A stretch of 38,476 bases of DNA from a virus: IMG/VR virus record IMGVR_UViG_3300027816_000214, positions 1 through 38,476 of that record; one strand, 5' to 3'. This document shows positions 32,844 through 38,476 of the stretch, piece by piece. Numbering within the stretch: the stretch's first letter is position 1; every line of letters begins with the position of its first letter. Under the pieces are notes generated by a model. It did no database searches. It saw only the letters and a list, made by a program, of their open reading frames with translations, and was not told the DNA's origin. Made by a program: the position numbers and the translations under genes.

Positions 32844-33608
32844 ATGCCAATATCACAAAGTTTACAGCAATTAAAAGACGAATTATTTAAAAACTTACGT
32901 TATCGTTTGGGTGACGGAATAGTAGATGTAGAACTGGATCCTGAACACTACGAAGCAGCCTATCAATATGCAATTAAAGTTTATCGTCAACGTGCGCAGA
33001 ACGCTACGATAGAGTCCTATACTCTATTTGAAATACATAAAAATACAAACGTTTATACTTTACCGGATGAGTTTATCAATGTTAGACAGTTGTTTCGTAG
33101 AACTGTTGGACTTGAGACAGGTCCATCTTCTAGTAGCTTTGATCCTTTTAGTAGTGCTATATTAAACACATACCTACTTAACTACAATTATGCAGGTGGT
33201 TTAGCAACATACGATTTTTATGCAGGATATATAGAATTAGCAGCACGTATGTTCGGTGGATATGTAATTTACACATTTAACCCTGTAACTAAAGAATTAC
33301 GTATCGTGCGTGATCCAAAAGGTTCAGGTGAAAAAGTTTTAATTTGGGCTGACATTCAAAGACCTGAGATAGAACTATTGCAAGATCCGGGAGCAGGAGT
33401 TTGGATTGGTGATTGGACACTTGCGCAGTTAAAGAGTATCTTAGGTGAAGCACGTGAAAAGTTTGCAAGCATTGCAGGACCAGCTGGTGGCACAACATTA
33501 AATGGTACTGCTCTCAAAGCAGAAGCAAAAGCGTCACAAGATCAACTTATTGAGGATTTGCGTAGATACGTAGATTATAGCCAACCGTTAACTTGGATAC
33601 AAGGTTAA
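32844..33608 (+). CDS. 13: Neck protein, T4 gp13-like
   Basis: The 254-residue protein follows the pattern of marine gp13 neck proteins. An N-terminal helical region (LKDELFKNLRYRLGDGIVDVELDPEHYEAAYQYAIKVY) is followed by TNVYTLPDEFINVRQLFRR (50s-80s). YIELAARMFG leads to a strand motif with TKELRIVRDP, then an alpha-helical GDWTLAQLKSILGEAREKF block and a C-terminal helix. In T4, gp13 and gp14 form the collar that closes the filled head. It is on the opposite strand from the gp14-like gene, 2 kb away. Expression appears restricted to late transcripts by the overlapping hairpin and octamer. Confidence 0.8.
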   Translation: MPISQSLQQLKDELFKNLRYRLGDGIVDVELDPEHYEAAYQYAIKVYRQRAQNATIESYTLFEIHKNTNVYTLPDEFINVRQLFRRTVGLETGPSSSSFDPFSSAILNTYLLNYNYAGGLATYDFYAGYIELAARMFGGYVIYTFNPVTKELRIVRDPKGSGEKVLIWADIQRPEIELLQDPGAGVWIGDWTLAQLKSILGEAREKFASIAGPAGGTTLNGTALKAEAKASQDQLIEDLRRYVDYSQPLTWIQG

Positions 33609-33612
33609 CCTT
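33601..33612 (+). other. 12-base palindrome at the gp13 stop codon
   Basis: AAGGTTAACCTT is a perfect palindrome that includes the TAA stop. It may serve as a weak 3'-end structure or be chance. Confidence 0.25.
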
Positions 33613-33640
33613 TAACTTATGAAATATTTCTTTATTGTAA

Positions 33641-33646
33641 TATAAT
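33641..33646 (+). promoter_or_regulatory. Possible -10 element for the kinase gene
   Basis: TATAAT lies 18 bases before ATG 33665. The best -35 (TTATGA, 33617-33622) is poor, so this is a weak early promoter candidate. A kinase making dNTP precursors would fit early or middle expression. Confidence 0.3.
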
Positions 33647-33664
33647 ATGTTACAAGGAGATAAA

Positions 33665-34300
33665 ATGCTAGTAAGCGTTACTGGATTCATCGGATCAGGC
33701 AAAGATACTATTGCCGACTACCTCATCACAGAACACGGATTCAAAAAAGAAAGTTGGGCTGGCAGTCTTAAAGACGCAGTATCACACATCTTTGGTTGGG
33801 AACGTGAATTACTTGAAGGCACTACAAAATATAGCCGTGAATGGCGTGAACAAGTTGATCTTTGGTGGAGTGAGCGATTAGGAATTGAGAAACTTAGTCC
33901 ACGCTGGGTCTTACAACAGTGGGGAACTGAAGTAGGCCGTCAAAGCTTTCATAACGATATTTGGATAGCAAGTTTAGAAAATAAATTGCGTCAAAGTAGG
34001 GATGATATTGTTATTACTGACACACGTTTTGCTAATGAAATGGAAGCTATTAAAAGACTTGGTGGCATAACAATTAGAGTACATCGTGGACCTAAACCTG
34101 ACTGGTATGATGATGCTATATCAGTTAATAAAGGACCTAGGCATATTGGTTGGTCACTAAGCAAAGATAGACTTGGGAAATTAGGAATACACCCTAGCGA
34201 ATATAGCAGTGTAGGACTAGATTTTGATCATGAAATACATAATGACAGCACAATTGACGATTTATTTGACTGTGTTAAACACATGCTCAATTTGCCTTAA
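33665..34300 (+). CDS. 1: Deoxynucleoside monophosphate kinase, T4 gp1-like
   Basis: ATG 33665 is chosen because AAGGAG (33653-33658) lies six bases upstream; the ATG at 33647 has no such site. The 211-residue product starts with a P-loop, GFIGSGKDT (7-15), and continues with TITDTRFANEMEAI-type sequence around 117-130 that fits the phage dNMP kinase family. Trp-rich segments (VDLWWSERLG, SPRWVLQQWGTEVGRQ) are typical of its lid and substrate region. The enzyme phosphorylates dNMPs released from host DNA. Its stop codon overlaps that of the convergent HNH gene in TTAA. Confidence 0.87.
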   Translation: MLVSVTGFIGSGKDTIADYLITEHGFKKESWAGSLKDAVSHIFGWERELLEGTTKYSREWREQVDLWWSERLGIEKLSPRWVLQQWGTEVGRQSFHNDIWIASLENKLRQSRDDIVITDTRFANEMEAIKRLGGITIRVHRGPKPDWYDDAISVNKGPRHIGWSLSKDRLGKLGIHPSEYSSVGLDFDHEIHNDSTIDDLFDCVKHMLNLP

Positions 34301-34641
34301 TCGACTTCTAAATCCCCACGTTTCCAAATAGTTTCTCTACGTTTGACTATTTCCACACAATTTAAACATACTGTACGTAGATTAAATAGGTCTACGTTGT
34401 TTAAATTTCCGTCAATGTGAAATACTAATAACTGACTATCGTAGAGTTTTTTAAACCCGCATATATCACATGTGGGTTTTTTCTTGTACCCTACTAGCTT
34501 CCATTTGGGCTGCTGCGGAGTTAGCTTTTTATTCTTTCTCCTGCATTCCTCACACTTGCTTCTGTAATGTCTGACACCATCCCTGTAATAATTTGCAGCA
34601 CATGGGTTTTTATTACAAACTTTACAAATAGGTCTTTTCAT
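34297..34641 (-). CDS. HNH-type zinc endonuclease
   Basis: The 114-residue protein has four CxxC pairs (Cys6/9, Cys30/33, Cys58/61, Cys92/95) and an HNH-like core between the last two: FHIDGNLNNVDLFNLRTVC with His75, Asp77 and Asn87. Such proteins cut DNA and include homing endonucleases and resolvases of the endonuclease VII fold. ATG 34641 is preferred over 34659, because a perfect late octamer lies inside the longer reading and ends five bases before 34641. It sits between the kinase and sheath genes on the opposite strand, a typical place for a free-standing homing endonuclease; target unknown. Confidence 0.75.
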   Translation of the reverse strand: MKRPICKVCNKNPCAANYYRDGVRHYRSKCEECRRKNKKLTPQQPKWKLVGYKKKPTCDICGFKKLYDSQLLVFHIDGNLNNVDLFNLRTVCLNCVEIVKRRETIWKRGDLEVD

Positions 34642-34646
34642 ATTCT

Positions 34647-34654
34647 TATTTATA
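34647..34654 (-). promoter_or_regulatory. Consensus late promoter TATAAATA
   Basis: On the minus strand a perfect octamer ends five bases before ATG 34641, so the predicted mRNA starts on the start codon. A hairpin lies three bases upstream. Confidence 0.68.
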
Positions 34655-34657
34655 GCC

Positions 34658-34675
34658 AACTCTTCCCAAAGAGTT
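34658..34675. other. Hairpin between HNH and sheath genes
   Basis: AACTCTT and AAGAGTT form a perfect 7-bp stem with a 4-base loop (CCCA on the plus strand). It stands three bases before the minus-strand TATAAATA and has no U-run on either side. Confidence 0.45.
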
Positions 34676-34685
34676 CACAGAACCG

Positions 34686-34703
34686 TAAATTCTAGAAAAT
34701 TTA
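34686..34703 (+). other. Short hairpin abutting the sheath late promoter
   Basis: TAAATT and AATTTA (34686-34691 and 34698-34703) form a 6-bp AT-only stem whose last base is the first base of AATAAATA. It is weak by itself; noted because the junction matches those at 10485 and 38357. Confidence 0.3.
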
Positions 34704-34710
34704 ATAAATA
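34703..34710 (+). promoter_or_regulatory. Late promoter octamer AATAAATA for the sheath gene
   Basis: AATAAATA followed by TAATTATACT lies 53 bases before ATG 34764. AAGGA (34751-34755) provides the ribosome binding site in the leader. Confidence 0.55.
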
Positions 34711-34763
34711 TAATTATACTAGGGAGTTAACCCTCAAAATCATAACATTAAAGGAAATATAAA

Positions 34764-37700
34764 ATGGCTCTAACATCACCAGGCGTAGAAGTAACAATTA
34801 TCGATGAAAGTAACTACGCACCAGCCCAAACGAATTCAGTACCCTTTGTTCTTCTTGCTACAGCACAAAATAAATCAAATGCTGCAGGAACAGGAGTAGC
34901 TCCTGGTACAATCGCAGCTAATGCTAATAAAGTATACAAAGTAACAAGTCAGCGTGACTTAGTTTCTCTATACGGTAATCCGTTCTTCTATAAGACTACA
35001 AATGGTACTCCTATTCAAGGATATGAATTAAACGAATATGGACTACTTGCAGCTTACTCTACTCTTGGTGTTACAAACGGTATTTGGGTTCTACGTGCTG
35101 ACATTGATTTAGCAAGTTTAGTAGGAACATTAACACGTCCTAGAGGCAATCCAGCAGATGGTACATATTGGTTAGACACAACTACATCAAGTTGGGGTAT
35201 ATATGAATTCAACAAATCAACTGGAAAATTTACACAACAAACTCCTATAGTACTTGTAAACCCAAGTGATTTATCCGGTGGTTATCCATTACAAAGTATT
35301 GGAAATATAGGCAGTTACGCAGTTTATCCGGTACAGCCTGCAACTGTCAATCCATATATCCAAAGCATGATGTTTTATAAGAATTCAAGTAACACTTGGG
35401 TACAGTTAGGAACTATTGAATGGGCAAAGAGTGTACCTGCAGTGATTGGTACTGTATCAAATCCAACGTTGGCCGCAGGTTCTACTTTTACAACTGCAGT
35501 AATAGGACCAAAAGTAAACTATAGTTTCGTAGTACAAGTTCCAGCCGCCCCAAATAACAATGTAGAAGGTGTTGCTGCAGCAATTAACGGACTAAACCTA
35601 GGCGATATTTCAGCGAGTGTTATTAGTGGTAGATTAAATGTTTACTATAGTCCTCAAGTAGAATATCCACCAGAGAATACATCTTATCTTCAATTTAGTT
35701 CAAGTGATACTGTTTTAGCTGATATGGGTATTTCAAGTACAAGTAAATTTTATCCACCTGAAATCATTGCAGGTGGTTCATCTCAAATGCCTCTGTGGAC
35801 CTCAGGTCAGAGCAGACCTCATCCAACTGGAAGTGTTTGGATAAAAACTTCAGTAGCAGGCAACGGAATGAATATTGTAATGCAAGAGTTTGTAACTACG
35901 GCTTCTGCGTTTGTACAAAGACCGGTTGGAATTTATCCTAACGTATCTCAAGCTACATTTGAAATAACTGGGACAGCAGGTGGTCAAAACATTCCGGCTG
36001 GTACTTTAATTGGAATATTTGCTTCATTAGGAAACGTATCAACAAATATATGTAACAACTTATACTTTTTTAAGAGACTCGTAACAGGACCTACAGTAAT
36101 AACAGGTACAGTAAAAAATCCAGTATTACCTAATAGTGCTTCTTTTTCTGTAGTTTTACCTGTAAATTTAAATCAAGTATACAACATAACATTACCTGCA
36201 GCAGGAACTGTCGGTGCTGCTGAATTTGTAATAGCATGGCAAAATGCAAATATACCTAATACAAGTGCATCAGTAACAACAGATGGATCAATTCAACTAA
36301 CTCAAACGATAGGCGGAGAAGTATACTTAATTCCGAATTTCAATTATCCTGACTTGTTGGATTTAGCAGGACTATCATATTCTGTAAATTCAGCAGTTCA
36401 ACCATTTGTATTTCCTAGTTTACCTATTTTAAATGCACCTCAGTATAGTACAACTGGAACAGGAACTGGATGCAGTATAAATTTAACTTATAGTGGAGAT
36501 GGATATATACCATATGGTGTTGCAACAGGTGGCTCATCGTACAATGTAGGGGATGCTATAACGATACAGGGTTCGGATTTAGGTGGAATAACTCCTAATA
36601 ATAATTTAGTAGTAAGAGTTATGTCAGTTAATTCAGGTGCTGTAACTTCCATTGCGTATGTTTCAGGATCTGCAGCATCCGAATATTTCAGTGTATTGTC
36701 TAATTGGAGAAAGATTGATTATGTTGCAAATGAAGGAGCACCGTTTACTAATCCAATAAACAACACTAATTGGTTCTATAGTACAATTGATCAAGTTGAC
36801 ATTATGATTCAGCAAGCAGGCGCTTGGACAGGTTATAGAAATGTAAATTATGATTCTTCAGGTAATCCTGTAGCGACAGGGACAAATACAACAGACCCTA
36901 ATGGAGTTATAGTAAGCGCAACTGCTCCAACTGTTCAAAGTGATGGTACTAATTTAGCATACGGAGACTTATGGTTAGATAGTAGTGATCTAGAAAATTA
37001 CCCAGTGCTGAGTCGTTGGCAGAATTCAGATGGTATCGATCAATGGATATTGATTGATAATACAGATCAAACCTCAGGTGACGGTATACTTTTTGCCGAT
37101 GCACGTTGGGCAGGAAACGGAACCACTGATCCTATTAGTGATCCTATTCCTAGTGTAGTAAGCTTATTAACCAGTAACTATCTTGATTTAGATGCACCTA
37201 GTCCAGCTCAATACCCAACTGGTATGTTATTATTCAACACACGTAGATCAGGCTACAACGTAAAACAGTTCAGATCAAATTATTTCAATGGTCAAACTTT
37301 TGGGGAAGTAACACTTCCGGTTGTCAAGAATGCTTGGGTAAGTTCAAGTGGATTACAAACTGACGGAAGTCCTTACATGGGTAGAAAAGCACAACGTTCT
37401 ATGGTTGTAAAAGCACTTATTGCATCTATATCTACCAATCAAACAATACGTGAAGAAGATAACTTCTTTAACTTAATGGCATCTCCAAACTATCCTGAGT
37501 TACAACCTCAAATGGTAGCTCTAAATAATGAACGTGGTAATACTGCGTATATATTAGGAGATACACCAATGAGACTAAGCGATCAAGCTACTGACATTGA
37601 AGCTTGGGCTAAAAATACAGCAGGTGCAGCAAGCACAGGTGAAGATGGATGTGTTACCCGTGATGAATATATGGGATTGTTCTATCCAAGTGGTTTAAGT

Positions 37701-38339
37701 ACAGACTTAACCGGTACTCCAGTAGCAGTTCCACCAAGTCACATGATGCTACGCACATTCCTACGTAATGATACAATCGCTTATCCTTGGTTAGCACCAG
37801 CAGGTACTCGCCGTGGTACGATTGACAATGCATCAAGCATTGGATACGTAGACGCAGCTACCGGTGAATTCCAAGTTATTAAGAATCGTGTAGGAATACG
37901 TGATGTTTTATATAGTAACTTTATTAATCCTCTTGCATTCTTTACTAGTGTAGGATTATTGAATTATGGCAACAAGAATAGTAAAGACACTCAATCAGCA
38001 CTTGATCGTATTAATGTCGCTAGACTTGTTAATTACATCCGTGAAAAACTAACTATATTAGCACGTCCGTTCGTATTTGAACCTAACGATGCATTAACAA
38101 GAAGTCAAATTACAAGTGTAGTACAGACCTTGTTTGTAGACCTTGTCGCTAAGCGTGGTATATATGACTATTTGGTTGTTTGTGATGGTACAAATAATAC
38201 TCCTGCTCGTATAGATGCAAATCAACTATGGATTGACATTGCGATTGAACCTGTTAAGGCAGCTGAGTTTATTTACATACCTGTAAGAATTATGAATACA
38301 GGTGAAATAGCTGAAAGAGGTTCAACTATTTTCGGTTAA
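34764..38339 (+). CDS. 18: Contractile tail sheath protein, T4 gp18-like, enlarged
   Basis: The start MALTSPGVEVTIIDESNYA and the following SVPFVLLATAQNKSN match the sheath family N-terminal motif (PGVxVxExD..). The C-terminal part, from about residue 860, is the conserved core: RKAQRSMVVKALIASISTNQ, then TSVGLLNYGNKNSKDTQSALDR, RLVNYIREKLTILARPFVFE, and the final strand ERGSTIFG. The sheath contracts to drive the tube into the host. At 1,191 residues it is nearly twice T4 gp18 (659). The middle holds extra beta-rich domains, including four segments of the form PxGxLWLDT...V..W (near 130, 350, 735 and 820). It is followed by the tail tube gene, as in T4. Confidence 0.92.
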   Translation: MALTSPGVEVTIIDESNYAPAQTNSVPFVLLATAQNKSNAAGTGVAPGTIAANANKVYKVTSQRDLVSLYGNPFFYKTTNGTPIQGYELNEYGLLAAYSTLGVTNGIWVLRADIDLASLVGTLTRPRGNPADGTYWLDTTTSSWGIYEFNKSTGKFTQQTPIVLVNPSDLSGGYPLQSIGNIGSYAVYPVQPATVNPYIQSMMFYKNSSNTWVQLGTIEWAKSVPAVIGTVSNPTLAAGSTFTTAVIGPKVNYSFVVQVPAAPNNNVEGVAAAINGLNLGDISASVISGRLNVYYSPQVEYPPENTSYLQFSSSDTVLADMGISSTSKFYPPEIIAGGSSQMPLWTSGQSRPHPTGSVWIKTSVAGNGMNIVMQEFVTTASAFVQRPVGIYPNVSQATFEITGTAGGQNIPAGTLIGIFASLGNVSTNICNNLYFFKRLVTGPTVITGTVKNPVLPNSASFSVVLPVNLNQVYNITLPAAGTVGAAEFVIAWQNANIPNTSASVTTDGSIQLTQTIGGEVYLIPNFNYPDLLDLAGLSYSVNSAVQPFVFPSLPILNAPQYSTTGTGTGCSINLTYSGDGYIPYGVATGGSSYNVGDAITIQGSDLGGITPNNNLVVRVMSVNSGAVTSIAYVSGSAASEYFSVLSNWRKIDYVANEGAPFTNPINNTNWFYSTIDQVDIMIQQAGAWTGYRNVNYDSSGNPVATGTNTTDPNGVIVSATAPTVQSDGTNLAYGDLWLDSSDLENYPVLSRWQNSDGIDQWILIDNTDQTSGDGILFADARWAGNGTTDPISDPIPSVVSLLTSNYLDLDAPSPAQYPTGMLLFNTRRSGYNVKQFRSNYFNGQTFGEVTLPVVKNAWVSSSGLQTDGSPYMGRKAQRSMVVKALIASISTNQTIREEDNFFNLMASPNYPELQPQMVALNNERGNTAYILGDTPMRLSDQATDIEAWAKNTAGAASTGEDGCVTRDEYMGLFYPSGLSTDLTGTPVAVPPSHMMLRTFLRNDTIAYPWLAPAGTRRGTIDNASSIGYVDAATGEFQVIKNRVGIRDVLYSNFINPLAFFTSVGLLNYGNKNSKDTQSALDRINVARLVNYIREKLTILARPFVFEPNDALTRSQITSVVQTLFVDLVAKRGIYDYLVVCDGTNNTPARIDANQLWIDIAIEPVKAAEFIYIPVRIMNTGEIAERGSTIFG

Positions 38340-38340
38340 A

Positions 38341-38357
38341 CTTGAGAATTTTTTAAG
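38341..38357 (+). other. Hairpin fused to the tail tube late promoter
   Basis: CTTGAGA can pair with TTTTAAG through a 7-bp RNA stem that includes G-U pairs, with a 3-base loop. Its last G is the first base of GATAAATA. The geometry equals the hairpin at 10469-10485. Confidence 0.35.
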
Positions 38358-38364
38358 ATAAATA
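38357..38364 (+). promoter_or_regulatory. Late promoter octamer GATAAATA
   Basis: GATAAATA lies 18 bases before ATG 38383, with AAGGAG at 38369-38374 between them. It gives the tube gene its own late transcript apart from the sheath. Confidence 0.65.
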
Positions 38365-38382
38365 CATTAAGGAGATACACAA

Positions 38383-38476
38383 ATGGCAACAGCATCACAA
38401 TCATTGTTCAATATGTCTGTAGGGCAAGACAACACGCCCAGCACAGCAGCACTGTTGATGCCAAAATTACAATACA
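38383..38476 (+). CDS. 19: Tail tube protein, T4 gp19-like, partial (3' end outside window)
   Basis: Only the first 31 codons are present: MATASQSLFNMSV, GQDNTPSTAALLMPKLQY. The LLMPKLQY segment resembles the start of the core of tail tube proteins in marine T4-like phages, and the position directly after the sheath gene is the conserved gp18-gp19 order. AAGGAG lies eight bases before the ATG, and a late octamer precedes it. The rest of the gene continues beyond the window, so the assignment relies mainly on gene order. Confidence 0.65.
   Translation, partial: MATASQSLFNMSVGQDNTPSTAALLMPKLQY

Overview
The window looks like part of a T4-like myovirus genome from an AT-rich marine host. The best guess is a pelagimyophage (SAR11 phage) relative; a cyanophage relative is less likely because no photosynthesis gene is present. 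The evidence is a gp61-type primase beside a gp41-type helicase, neck and tail genes resembling T4 gp13, gp14, gp15, gp18 and the start of gp19, a gp1-like dNMP kinase, MazG and HesB/IscA auxiliary genes, and many copies of a T4-type late promoter octamer (NATAAATA) at operon heads. Host assignment is inference.

Layout. Bases 6-1618 hold small early-type genes, a DnaQ-fold exonuclease, and a very small protein that keeps the order of motifs and the three catalytic aspartates of bacterial DNA polymerase III alpha. A minus-strand orphan gene (1598-1975) follows, then a BppU-like structural protein (2076-2822). Primase and helicase lie at 2853-5250. Conserved phage proteins, several probably virion or head-core proteins, occupy 5276-8838. 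Next come an A-type Fe-S carrier, a 2OG-Fe(II) oxygenase and an MGME1-like PD-(D/E)XK nuclease (8835-10464). A single 4,921-codon gene for a repetitive fibre-like protein covers 10523-25288, 38% of the window. It is followed by another structural protein, a pirin-like bicupin, and a minus-strand block (Nudix, gp15-like, gp14-like; 27228-30816). A sigma70-type promoter then drives an early block (30939-32802, ending in MazG). The window closes with gp13-like neck protein, dNMP kinase, an HNH protein on the minus strand, an enlarged tail sheath, and the first 31 codons of a tail tube gene.

How it works together. Structural genes carry late octamers, and early genes carry TATAAT-type promoters. 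Many junctions combine a hairpin or terminator with a late octamer in a few dozen bases. At gp13 the octamer lies inside the hairpin that would hide the ribosome binding site, as in T4 genes e, soc and 49. At four genes the predicted late start site falls on the A of the start codon, suggesting leaderless late mRNAs. No stretch over 300 bases lacks a gene, and no tRNA, CRISPR array or integrase was seen. All family names come from reading motifs by eye, without database searches.
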